Of a stretch of DNA of 64,000 bases, positions 17,883 through 25,432 are shown one piece after another (within the stretch, counting starts at the first letter, position 1; every line of letters starts with the position of its first letter). The stretch comes from Gammaproteobacteria bacterium (lineage in GTDB: Bacteria > Pseudomonadota > Gammaproteobacteria > Pseudomonadales > Pseudohongiellaceae). The stretch covers positions 1 through 64,000 of the forward strand of contig JAQWPL010000006.1 of assembly GCA_029245395.1 (NCBI GenBank). Direction: 5' to 3'. The translations under genes were made by a program, and so were the position numbers. The notes under the pieces were generated by a model. The model made no database searches and was not told where the DNA came from. It saw only the letters and a list, made by a program, of their open reading frames with translations.

Positions 17883-18499
17883 ATTTGATCACTTGTATTT
17901 TTATCATTCTCTGCGGTGAACTCACCTTGCCATAATTCCGGATCATGTGCATCCAGGTATTCTTCACGACTTATCCAGCCTTTGATCATTGCGCGCAAGT
18001 ACTGCCTCTTTTCCGGTCTTAAAGAAAAATAGATATGCAGCATAATGGTGCTGACAAAAATTAAAGCCAGCAAACCATGAATTACATAGATGTATCCCCA
18101 GGTTTCGGCTTCGAGCCGGTAAGGGTCTCGTTCCCAAAAAGGGGTATCCAAGCGCACCATCATCAGAATGCCTGTAACGATAACGGCAAGAGTAAGGACG
18201 GTAATAAAATTATGCATTAATTTTTGTTCCAGGGAGTATTTCCCGCCTTTGGCCAAGGAGAAATCTTGTCTGGTGAACCAGATTGAAATCAGCTTTTTCC
18301 AGAACACTGAACGCACACTATGAATGGCAACAAGCACAGTTAAAACTATTCCGGTAATCCAATGCAGTTCAACCCAGTTAAAATCAACATCAAACTGAGG
18401 CAATAAGCCCGTGAATAATAGAATAAAAATTGAAATGGCAAGGAGCCAGTGAAACAGTCGATCAACTAAATGATGACGGATTAATCGATTTTGCGGCAT
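17879..18499 (-). CDS. Cytochrome b561/Ni-hydrogenase-type membrane cytochrome
   Basis: This 206-residue inner-membrane protein has four predicted helices. His residues suited to two b haems occur in VDRLFHWLL, ELHWITGIVLTVLVAIHSV, KLMHNFIT and VIHGLLALIFVSTIMLHIYF. The closest general match is the gamma subunit of formate dehydrogenases and related cytochrome b subunits that pass electrons between the quinone pool and a periplasmic partner. It is divergent from the Mo-hydroxylase operon at 18719, with a 219-bp shared upstream region, so it may be the membrane electron partner of that enzyme; this is inference. Confidence 0.8.
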   Translation of the reverse strand: MPQNRLIRHHLVDRLFHWLLAISIFILLFTGLLPQFDVDFNWVELHWITGIVLTVLVAIHSVRSVFWKKLISIWFTRQDFSLAKGGKYSLEQKLMHNFITVLTLAVIVTGILMMVRLDTPFWERDPYRLEAETWGYIYVIHGLLALIFVSTIMLHIYFSLRPEKRQYLRAMIKGWISREEYLDAHDPELWQGEFTAENDKNTSDQI

Positions 18500-18718
18500 A
18501 TTAATTTTGCCCTGAAAACATTGTTGAGCGTACCGATTATGCTGGATTTAGCGGCCCGGCAGGTTTATTGTTTTAATGCGGGAAAGAATTATAATGAGGG
18601 CAGTCTTCATGAGCAATGCTTTGCTCATATCCACAATATAATAATAACGAACATGTGCCAGAATTTGAAAAATCACACTTCATAACTAATTGATAAACCT
18701 CAAAAGAGTATCAATATC
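18500..18718. promoter_or_regulatory. Divergent promoter region, cytochrome b / Mo-hydroxylase
   Basis: A 219-bp AT-rich intergenic region between divergent genes. It holds a small hairpin, GAGCAA/TTGCTC at 18609-18624. No -10/-35 pair stands out clearly enough to place. A short open frame at 18491-18685 has no coding character. Confidence 0.4.
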
Positions 18719-19321
18719 ATGCGCCCAGAAAATCAATCTAGACGAAGTTTTATTAAGGGCATTATAGCCTCTGGAGCTGTAGCCTCCACTGGCGGCTTAA
18801 TGTTCATCAGCGGTTGTTCCGATAATTCGTCAATCCCGGCTTCCGGTTCTGTGGAACGACTTATTTCTCTTAATATCAACGGCACCGTGAGACGGGTTGA
18901 TGTTCTGCCTAATGAAACTCTTGCCATGACATTGCGAAACAAACTAGGCTTGACCGGCACCAAAATAGCCTGCGATAGAGGCGAATGCGGAGCCTGTTGC
19001 GTTCTGCTTGATGGCGTTTCCTTCAATTCCTGTTCTATGTTGAGCCACAGTTTAACCGATAAGAACATTACCACGATTGAAGGCATTGCCAGCCCTGCTG
19101 GTGAGCTTCATCCGGTACAAACGGCAATGATTGAAGAACTGGCACCACAATGCGGCTTTTGTACATCTGGACAGGTTATCTCAGCTGTAGCTTTGCTGGA
19201 CCAGAATCCAAATCCAACTCGCGATGAAGCAAGACAGGCCATGGCAGGCAACCTGTGTCGCTGCGGAGCTTATGATCATTACCTGAACGCAGTACTACGA
19301 GCTGCAGGGGAGATTGCATAA
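18719..19321 (+). CDS. Mo-hydroxylase 2Fe-2S subunit with Tat lipoprotein signal
   Basis: This 200-residue small subunit of a xanthine-dehydrogenase-family enzyme begins with a textbook twin-arginine motif (SRRSFIKG, residues 7-14). The signal ends in FISGC, which also fits a lipobox, so the complex may be exported folded and anchored by lipid. The plant-type 2Fe-2S cluster is seen in CDRGECGACC, and the second cluster in QCGFCTSGQ and LCRCGAY. It shares its last base with the start of the Mo subunit at 19321. Periplasmic members include PaoABC/YagTSR-type aldehyde oxidoreductases. Confidence 0.9.
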   Translation: MRPENQSRRSFIKGIIASGAVASTGGLMFISGCSDNSSIPASGSVERLISLNINGTVRRVDVLPNETLAMTLRNKLGLTGTKIACDRGECGACCVLLDGVSFNSCSMLSHSLTDKNITTIEGIASPAGELHPVQTAMIEELAPQCGFCTSGQVISAVALLDQNPNPTRDEARQAMAGNLCRCGAYDHYLNAVLRAAGEIA

Positions 19322-21771
19322 TGGCTGATAACAACAGACCCTATAACCTTGTTGGTAAAAATTTCACTCCTCCGGATATCAGAGCCAAAGTTACTGGTCG
19401 GGCCACTTATTCTGAAGATTACCGTGCCGACGGTATGGCTTATATAAAGATGTTACTGAGCCCCATGCCTCACGCTCTGGTAACCAATATTGATGCCAGC
19501 GCAGCACTGGCGATGGAAGGCGTGTATGGCGTTATGACCGCTGATGATGTGCCCAGCTTTCCGAATCCAGGAGAACAAATCCTCAGCAATGAACCTAATT
19601 TTGTCGGTGAACCTATTCTTGCGGTTGCCGCTGTGGATGAAACTACAGCATCCAATGCGCTGGAACTAATAACAGTCGAGTACGAAGAGCTACCCTTTGT
19701 CCTTGATCCTATGGAAAGCCTCTTCCCTGGAGGACCGGATGCCTACAATGGTGGCAACCTGGTTTCTGCACTGAGAGCGGAAGAACAGGATGAAGTTGAG
19801 AACATTGGTGTGATAAGTCATAAATGGACTGCCCGGGATTTTGCCGCCGTTGCTGATGGTCAGCTTCCCATGGGCGAGCCCACAATGGATTGGCAATTTG
19901 GGGATATTGACTCAGCTTTCGAAGATGCAGCACTGGTACTTGATGAAACCTTTGTTACTGGCTGTAATTCCCATCACAGTATGGAGCCCCGAAGTGCTTT
20001 TTCTTACTGGGAAAATGGAAAATGTTTTGTTCATGGCTCCACTCAGAGCCAAATGTTTATTGTGCCTGCCTTGGCTGGTCTGGTTGGCGTTCCACCAGAT
20101 CAACTGGTGTATATTTCTGAATTCTGCGGTGGCGGCTTTGGTTCTAAAGGTGGCGCCTATGCGGTGATGGCGGTGCCAGCACATTTCTCTCGGTTGATTG
20201 GCCGACCCTGCATGCTACGCGTAACCCGTGCGGAAGAATATTACCTGGGTTCTGCCCGGGCAGGATTCCAGGGTAGAGCAAAACTGGGCTTTAATGCTGA
20301 AGGCAAGATGACTGCCGCAGATGTATATATCGTGCAGCAAAGTGGCTCAAAAAATCCCTTCAGTGACTATGGATCTGCGGGTGGCATGGTTGCCCTGGTC
20401 TATACACCAACGAATATGCGGTTCCGGGCTATACCAATAGGCACTAATACAACACCCTGTGGCCCACAACGTGGACCAGGTCAAAATCAAATGTCTGCGG
20501 CCATGGAACCCCTGATGGATAAAGCCGCAATTGCACTGGGCATAGACCCCCTGGAAATTCGTAGAATCAACGCCCCGGATCACGACGCCCTGACCGGTGG
20601 TGAGCGTCGTCAAAAAGTCTCCAGTTCTTACATGCTTGATGCCCTGGATATGGGTGCTGAACGCTTTGACTGGGCCAGTAAAATAGCACGCAACGGTGAA
20701 CGTAACGGCTCCAAAGTGATAGGCATTGGTATTGGCCAGGGTTATCACGGTGCCGGCATATCAGGTTTTGATGGTTTATTGAGAATTATGCCAGATGGCA
20801 AAGTCCACATTCATAGCGGTGTCGGCAACCTGGGCACCTATTCTTATGCGTCCACAGCGCGTGTTGCTGCTGAAGTACTCGGCGCAAGTTGGGAAAATTG
20901 TGTCGTAGAGCATGGTGACACACGTAAACATCTACCCTGGACTATTGGTCAGTTTGGTTCCCTCACCACTTTCACCATGTCACGTGCCAATTATGCGGCA
21001 GCCATGGATGCAAAACAAAAACTGCAGGAAATTGCTGCAATGGATCTGGGAGGCGCTCCAGAGGATTATGATCTTGCCAATGAGACGGTGTTCAGGATAA
21101 GCGATCCAGAGCTGAATATAAGTTTCGCCCAGGCAGCACAAAGAGCCATAGAATTAGGGGGCAAATTCAGTGGTGCGCAGGCCCCTGATGATATTTTCTT
21201 CCTTACCCAAGCTTCAGTGGGAGGCATTGCGGGTACTGGTCTGGTCGGTGTAGCCAGAGATAATATTCCCCTGAATGAACATGTAGCAGCCATGACAGCG
21301 TCCTTTGCAATGGTTGAAGTTGACGTTGAAACGGGTAATTACGAAATTCTGGAATATGTCAGTACCGCAGATTGCGGCACAATCGTGCATCCCCTGGGAC
21401 TGGAAGGTCAAGTACGTGGTGGCGCGGTGATGGGCATTGGCATGGCTCGTTCTGAACGGCAGATTTATGATCCACAAAATGGTCTGCCTGGCAGTGTAAA
21501 TTTATACCAGGCCAAACCACCTTCTTACCTGGATGTTCCCTCGATAATGGATGTGGCCGCTGTCGACAAACCTGATCCCAATATTCCGATGGGCATGAAG
21601 GGGGTTGGCGAACCACCGGTGGGTGCTGCCGTAGGCTCTATTATCAGTGCCATTTCAAATGCCCTGGGAGGCCATTACTTTAACCGTAACCCGGTTACTC
21701 CAGACATGATTGTGAATGCCGTTTCCGGCAACGAGCAATCCAACTCGCCCTTACAGATATTTACCCAATAG
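19321..21771 (+). CDS. Mo-hydroxylase molybdopterin-binding large subunit
   Basis: This 816-residue catalytic subunit is of the xanthine oxidase / aldehyde oxidoreductase type. It has the N-terminal hammerhead domain (about residues 10-130) and the Mo-binding region. Recognisable motifs are FCGGGFGSKGG, GPQRGPGQNQM, and KGVGEPPVGAA with the catalytic Glu near the C terminus. No signal sequence of its own is present, so it would be exported by hitch-hiking on the Tat signal of the small subunit. The gene lies between the 2Fe-2S subunit (1-base overlap) and the FAD subunit (12-bp gap). The substrate is unknown; aldehydes or N-heterocycles are typical. Confidence 0.92.
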   Translation: MADNNRPYNLVGKNFTPPDIRAKVTGRATYSEDYRADGMAYIKMLLSPMPHALVTNIDASAALAMEGVYGVMTADDVPSFPNPGEQILSNEPNFVGEPILAVAAVDETTASNALELITVEYEELPFVLDPMESLFPGGPDAYNGGNLVSALRAEEQDEVENIGVISHKWTARDFAAVADGQLPMGEPTMDWQFGDIDSAFEDAALVLDETFVTGCNSHHSMEPRSAFSYWENGKCFVHGSTQSQMFIVPALAGLVGVPPDQLVYISEFCGGGFGSKGGAYAVMAVPAHFSRLIGRPCMLRVTRAEEYYLGSARAGFQGRAKLGFNAEGKMTAADVYIVQQSGSKNPFSDYGSAGGMVALVYTPTNMRFRAIPIGTNTTPCGPQRGPGQNQMSAAMEPLMDKAAIALGIDPLEIRRINAPDHDALTGGERRQKVSSSYMLDALDMGAERFDWASKIARNGERNGSKVIGIGIGQGYHGAGISGFDGLLRIMPDGKVHIHSGVGNLGTYSYASTARVAAEVLGASWENCVVEHGDTRKHLPWTIGQFGSLTTFTMSRANYAAAMDAKQKLQEIAAMDLGGAPEDYDLANETVFRISDPELNISFAQAAQRAIELGGKFSGAQAPDDIFFLTQASVGGIAGTGLVGVARDNIPLNEHVAAMTASFAMVEVDVETGNYEILEYVSTADCGTIVHPLGLEGQVRGGAVMGIGMARSERQIYDPQNGLPGSVNLYQAKPPSYLDVPSIMDVAAVDKPDPNIPMGMKGVGEPPVGAAVGSIISAISNALGGHYFNRNPVTPDMIVNAVSGNEQSNSPLQIFTQ

Positions 21772-21783
21772 GAGGACTGATCA

Positions 21784-22776
21784 ATGTCTACTAAAGATAT
21801 GATGCCACATTTCGATCTATTCCAGCCCTCTGATGTTGAGAATGCTATAGAACTGCTTGATCGCTATGGTGCTGAAGGTTGGGCAATTGCTGGCGGCCAG
21901 GATAGCCTGGCCTGGTTTAAGGATCGCGTTAAACGCCCGGTTGCCGTTATTGACCTGAAAGGTATTCCTGGAATGACAGGAATTACTGAAACAGCAGAAG
22001 GTCTGGAAATAGGCGCTCTCACCAGCCTTACTGAAATCGCCAATAATACGGTTATCCAGAATAGCTATAGCCTGCTTGCAACAGCCGCAGGTCGTGTTGC
22101 CAGCCCCCAGATCAGAAATATCGGCACACTGGGAGGCAATATTTGTCAGGATACTCGCTGTTGGTATTATCGATCAGGCATGGATTGTTACCGTGCCGGG
22201 GGTAATACCTGTTATGCAGATACCCCTGAAGGTCAGAACCGTGAGCATTGTCTGTTTGACGCTGATCGCTGTGTAGCTGTATCACCGTCTGATACAGCCC
22301 CCGCCCTGGTTGCACTGGACGCCACCATGGTTGTACAAAATTCTGATGGTATTCGGGAAATCGCCGCTGAAGACTTCTTCATTGGACCCGATGTTGATAT
22401 CGAACGTATGACAGTGCTTGAGCCTGGCGATGTACTGACCTCAATTAAAATTCCTGCCCGCTGGGCTGGCGCTACTTTTTATTTTGAAAAAGTAGCTGAT
22501 CGAGCCACCTGGGACTTTCCTCTCGTCAATATTGCTGCTGCCATACAACTATCCGGTAATACAGTAGAGGATATTCGTATTGTCTGTGGCGCTGTATCTT
22601 GTGTTCCCAGGCGCCTCACAGTAGTAGAGGATATTGTCCGGGGCAGTACTCGAGATGCAGAGACCATCGATCTTGCAGCAGGAGCCTCCTCCCGAGGAGC
22701 TGTCACGCTCAACTATAACCATTTCAAGATTCCTCTGATGGAGAATCTGGTTAGACGCGCAATACGAGACGCCTAG
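21784..22776 (+). CDS. Mo-hydroxylase FAD subunit with extra 4Fe-4S loop
   Basis: This 330-residue medium subunit has the FAD-binding PP-loop region (AIAGGQDSLAW, RNIGTLGGNI) and a CO_deh_flav_C domain at the end. A Cys-rich insertion around residues 120-165 (NICQDTRCWYY, DCYRAGGNTCYADT, EHCLFDADRC) resembles the loop that binds an extra 4Fe-4S cluster in 4-hydroxybenzoyl-CoA reductase HcrB and in PaoB. This separates it from plain CoxM-type subunits. GGAGGAC before the ATG is a strong ribosome site. It is the third gene of the operon. Confidence 0.9.
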   Translation: MSTKDMMPHFDLFQPSDVENAIELLDRYGAEGWAIAGGQDSLAWFKDRVKRPVAVIDLKGIPGMTGITETAEGLEIGALTSLTEIANNTVIQNSYSLLATAAGRVASPQIRNIGTLGGNICQDTRCWYYRSGMDCYRAGGNTCYADTPEGQNREHCLFDADRCVAVSPSDTAPALVALDATMVVQNSDGIREIAAEDFFIGPDVDIERMTVLEPGDVLTSIKIPARWAGATFYFEKVADRATWDFPLVNIAAAIQLSGNTVEDIRIVCGAVSCVPRRLTVVEDIVRGSTRDAETIDLAAGASSRGAVTLNYNHFKIPLMENLVRRAIRDA

Positions 22777-22780
22777 CTCC

Positions 22781-22927
22781 TTGGATCTATTTCGCTACAG
22801 CCGTGATGTCTATGGACAACAGGTTCTGGAAGGCATTTCATTTGAGTTATTGTGGATTTTCGCAGGCATTTCTACGACTATCATAATAGGCCATTTGCTT
22901 TACAAATTTGTCAGCGATAAAAAGTAG
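22781..22927 (+). CDS. Putative 48-residue single-span membrane protein
   Basis: An open frame begins at TTG 5 bp after the FAD-subunit stop and ends at TAG 22925-22927. The product has a polar N terminus (LDLFRYSRDVYGQQVL), one hydrophobic span of about 20 residues (LLWIFAGISTTIIIGHLLY) and a basic end (KFVSDKK). The organisation, position and positive-inside end are protein-like, but the start lacks a clear ribosome site. If real, it could anchor the periplasmic Mo-hydroxylase or link it to a membrane cytochrome. Confidence 0.5.
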   Translation: MDLFRYSRDVYGQQVLEGISFELLWIFAGISTTIIIGHLLYKFVSDKK

Positions 22928-22938
22928 TAAAGGGGAAT

Positions 22939-22980
22939 AAAGGGGACAGATTTATTTAATTAAATAAATCTGTCCCCTTT
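22939..22980. repeat. Dispersed palindrome (GGGGACAG type), perfect 42 bp
   Basis: A continuous perfect palindrome with arms AAAGGGGACAGATTTATTT and complement, centred on TTAA. It lies 12 bp after the small membrane ORF and ahead of the gene at 23017, so it may also end transcription of the Mo-hydroxylase operon. Confidence 0.93.
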
Positions 22981-23016
22981 TACGTTTGTACTTCCTGTTT
23001 TATTATTCGTATTACT

Positions 23017-23655
23017 ATGAAAAATATACGCCCTGACATTTCTAATTCACGCGTTTTTACTACCGGTTGGCATGTGTCTATTACACTGATGTTGTCGCTG
23101 GTTTATAACTTTGTGGTGGGTGCTGAACAAGTGATTGAACTATCAACCGAACTATCGGAAGACGTGCAATCGGCACAAACGAGACCCGCACGTGAAAGAC
23201 CTATTGAAGAAATATCCGTTGTCGCCGAACCCTCGACTCTTTTCCTGCTTCAAGAAATTAAAGACACAGAAGTGCTGATGTACGACATTTTTAACGACCT
23301 CAACAGTACAGATGATTTTGACGTTATTTGCCGCAATGTCACTTACACTGGCACCTTGATCCCCGTCTGGGAATGTGACGCAGGGTTCATGACCCGGGAG
23401 CGTTTCCGGGGTGCACAGGATTATTTGCAATTCGGGTTTATACAAAAGACGGATGAAGAGTTGTATTGGGAAAACCGGGATAGAGTGGAAGCGCTTAATG
23501 CCGAGATGCTGAGTCTGGCCAAAGAAAATCCAGGACTGGCCGAGGCCATGCTGGATCTGAATGCCAAAAGACAAAGACTGGAAGAAATAGAAAGCGGGAA
23601 GCGAGAAAACACGAAAGGCTTTTTCAGCCGACTGCTGGGTAGAGAGGAAGATTAA
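23017..23655 (+). CDS. Hypothetical exported protein, no known function
   Basis: This 212-residue protein has a long N-terminal hydrophobic segment (about residues 18-36) that could be a signal peptide or anchor. Then come an acidic linker, a PIEEISVVAEPSTLFLLQEI segment, a pair of Cys (VICRNVTYTGTLIPVWEC) and a C-terminal charged coiled coil (about residues 145-205). I recognise the general pattern from uncharacterised gammaproteobacterial proteins but know no function. It is flanked by family repeats (22939-22980 and 23664-23687). Confidence 0.65.
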   Translation: MKNIRPDISNSRVFTTGWHVSITLMLSLVYNFVVGAEQVIELSTELSEDVQSAQTRPARERPIEEISVVAEPSTLFLLQEIKDTEVLMYDIFNDLNSTDDFDVICRNVTYTGTLIPVWECDAGFMTRERFRGAQDYLQFGFIQKTDEELYWENRDRVEALNAEMLSLAKENPGLAEAMLDLNAKRQRLEEIESGKRENTKGFFSRLLGREED

Positions 23656-23663
23656 TTAAAGCT

Positions 23664-23687
23664 AATCAAATGGCTCTGACCCCTTTT
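23664..23687. repeat. Half-arm of the GGGGTCAGAG repeat
   Basis: ATCAAATGGCTCTGACCCCT followed by TTTT, 9 bp after the stop at 23655. It is the reverse orientation of the arms at 1272 and 24315. Confidence 0.75.
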
Positions 23688-23721
23688 TATTTTATCCCTT
23701 TGATAAATAAGTGACAGAACT

Positions 23722-24216
23722 CTAGGTTTCGGTTTTCTTGGCAAGTGCGGCGGCTGCTCTTTTTTTACGGGCAGCGTCTGCTCTTCTGGCTGCGGTAGCG
23801 GCTTCAGCTTTTACTTTTTGTTCCCAGCTTTTTTCAAATTCCGCCAGCGCTTTGGCTCTGGCTGTGAGTTTCTTCTGGAAGGGTTTGGCAGTTTTCAGTT
23901 TACTCTGAGATGTTGCCATTATTGCTTTTGCTTCAAGTAATGAATTCCCCAGGAGGGCAGCAGCAGCTTTGGCTTTCACAACTTCATTGTGTGCTTTCTT
24001 TGAGCTTGATGCTTTAGCCACAGAAGCCGCTTTTATTGCCTTCTTTTTTGCTTTGGCGAGTTTTTTCTGAACAGACTTTACAGTTTTTGAAGCCTTGTTG
24101 ATCTCTTTCTGGTGACTCTCGAGGTAATTGTCTTTAGCTTTGACAATTTTGTCATGTAGGGATTGAAACTTCGATTCAAGTTCTTCCACACGATGCCTTG
24201 CTGTCTTTTTAGCCAT
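23722..24216 (-). CDS. Lys/Ala-rich helical protein (histone H1-like composition)
   Basis: This 164-residue, strongly basic, low-complexity protein is dominated by Ala and Lys (KKLAKAKKKAIKAASVAKAS). It is predicted to form long amphipathic helices or coiled coil (MAKKTARHRVEELESKFQSL at the start). The composition recalls AlgP/H1-like DNA-binding proteins, but similarity of this kind can arise by composition alone, so nucleoid binding is only a possibility. AGGAC lies upstream of the ATG. Confidence 0.62.
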   Translation of the reverse strand: MAKKTARHRVEELESKFQSLHDKIVKAKDNYLESHQKEINKASKTVKSVQKKLAKAKKKAIKAASVAKASSSKKAHNEVVKAKAAAALLGNSLLEAKAIMATSQSKLKTAKPFQKKLTARAKALAEFEKSWEQKVKAEAATAARRADAARKKRAAAALAKKTET

Positions 24217-24310
24217 GATAATTGTCCTTTAAACGTACGGTTTAAAAACAGATTTATACAAGAAACTACACTAGTTATCGTATTAAGACGTAATATGGAG
24301 GCACGTACTT

Positions 24311-24547
24311 AGAATTAAAGGGGTCAGAGCCATTTGATTTCATCACAAAATATTGAAAAGCTGTGGGCTCGTGCTCGTAGAACTAGAAAAGTACATAGAG
24401 TGTAGTACGAAAGGTGTCAGAGCCACTTAACCTCTTACTGTCTTTTATAAGTCTTTGATTTTTCCTCACCTCTGTGCAAAATCGAAGTTATGAAATATTC
24501 CAGCTGTGCTTCAATTTGCGCTTTGATCAAATGGCTCTGACCTTATT
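24311..24547. repeat. Dispersed inverted-repeat element, long form (copy 2)
   Basis: The left arm AATTAAAGGGGTCAGAGCC (24313-24331) and the adjoining 60-70 bp, beginning TTTCATCACAAAATATTGA, match copy 1 at 1272-1403, with scattered changes up to GTACATAGAG (24391). A worn internal arm, GGTGTCAGAGCC, follows at 24413. A facing arm, ATCAAATGGCTCTGACC, ends the region at 24526-24542. With the -10-like block at 24559 this explains most of the 425-bp gap between genes. Confidence 0.75.
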
Positions 24548-24558
24548 GATACATGTTG

Positions 24559-24576
24559 TACAATTGCCGCCCCATC
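24559..24576 (+). promoter_or_regulatory. Shared -10/discriminator-like block (copy 1)
   Basis: TACAATTGCCGCCCCAT repeats exactly at 25383. TACAAT fits a -10 box, and the GC-rich stretch after it fits a discriminator of stringently controlled promoters. No good -35 box is present. It lies 83 bp upstream of the esterase gene. Confidence 0.4.
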
Positions 24577-24641
24577 CCACTAATAAATGACATGGGGATT
24601 CGAGCCAGAAACGGCAAGATACGATAATTACCTAGAGGCTG

Positions 24642-25289
24642 ATGGAAATTATAAAATTTCATGGAAATACTACTGAATTGAATCCTCTACGGCGCCTGTT
24701 AATTCTGGCCTGTTTGTTCATTTTGGTCGCGCCGATTTTCGCTCAGGAAGAGCGTCCTGTCATCCTTGCCATTGGCGAAAGCACCACTGCCGGATATGGC
24801 GTGCCCTCCGACCAGTCTTACCCATCGCAACTTCAGCGCCTGATCGATGAGGCAGGTTATAACTATCAGGTGGTAAACCTCGGCCGTAATGGCTACACCA
24901 CGGATATGGCAATCTCCAATTTGCATCGCGGCATGCTTCTGCAACCCAAAATTGTCTTGATTGCTCTTGGCGGAAATGACCGCAGCAATAGTCGGGCCTC
25001 AGGGCGTTCAGAAGCAAACTTGCGAAAACTAGTGTCGTTGTACGTTGAGACCGACGCGGCTGTGTATCTCGCAGACCGCACTCCGACAACTGACGGCGGC
25101 GACGTCACAAGGAACTCTCTGTTTAGCCTCGTTGCACGAGAGGAAGGTGCCACCCTCATGCCTTCGTTGCGCCAGGATATTGCCGGCAATCCGGACTATC
25201 TGATCGGAGACATGAGGCACCCGAACGCAGCGGGTTACGCCATTATCGCCAGGCGAATATTCGGGTTACTGGAACATTCGCTGGAGTAA
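24642..25289 (+). CDS. Exported SGNH/GDSL hydrolase (TesA-like arylesterase)
   Basis: This 215-residue secreted esterase has a signal peptide to about residue 34 (PIFAQ). The SGNH blocks are AIGESTTAGYG (block I, with Glu replacing the usual Asp of GDS), NLGRNGYTT (block II Gly), ALGGNDRS (block III Asn) and DMRHPNAAGY (block V Asp-x-x-His). The length and spacing fit the periplasmic arylesterase/TesA group acting on short acyl esters or lysophospholipids. It is a single gene between repeat clusters. Confidence 0.88.
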   Translation: MEIIKFHGNTTELNPLRRLLILACLFILVAPIFAQEERPVILAIGESTTAGYGVPSDQSYPSQLQRLIDEAGYNYQVVNLGRNGYTTDMAISNLHRGMLLQPKIVLIALGGNDRSNSRASGRSEANLRKLVSLYVETDAAVYLADRTPTTDGGDVTRNSLFSLVAREEGATLMPSLRQDIAGNPDYLIGDMRHPNAAGYAIIARRIFGLLEHSLE

Positions 25290-25362
25290 ATAGGGGTTAG
25301 TAATAGGGATCAGATTCCTATTAATAAAATATTGTTCTGACCCCAATTTCTCTGACCCCAAT
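25288..25362. repeat. Degenerate GGGGTCAGA repeat pieces
   Basis: AAATAGGGGTTAGTAATAGGG at the esterase stop is followed by TTCTGACCCCAATTT and TCTGACCCCAATTT (25335-25364). These are worn arms of the repeat family in inverted order. Confidence 0.5.
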
Positions 25363-25382
25363 TTCTTCTCGCCTGCATGCTG

Positions 25383-25400
25383 TACAATTGCCGCCCCATT
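25383..25400 (+). promoter_or_regulatory. Shared -10/discriminator-like block (copy 2)
   Basis: TACAATTGCCGCCCCAT, identical to the block at 24559, lies 33-50 bp upstream of the cvfB-like start. Two neighbouring genes with the same core promoter sequence may be co-regulated. Confidence 0.45.
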
Positions 25401-25432
25401 CACCTTTAGTAAACCCTGACTAACGATTGCCT

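Noticed and set aside
18491-18685. A 64-codon open frame between cytochrome b and the Mo-hydroxylase
   Set aside because: It has no ribosome site, low-complexity content and overlaps the probable divergent promoter region.
24311-24547. A CRISPR-like array, because of repeated arms
   Set aside because: The arms are inverted, unevenly spaced and shared with dispersed single copies; there are no regular direct repeats or cas genes.
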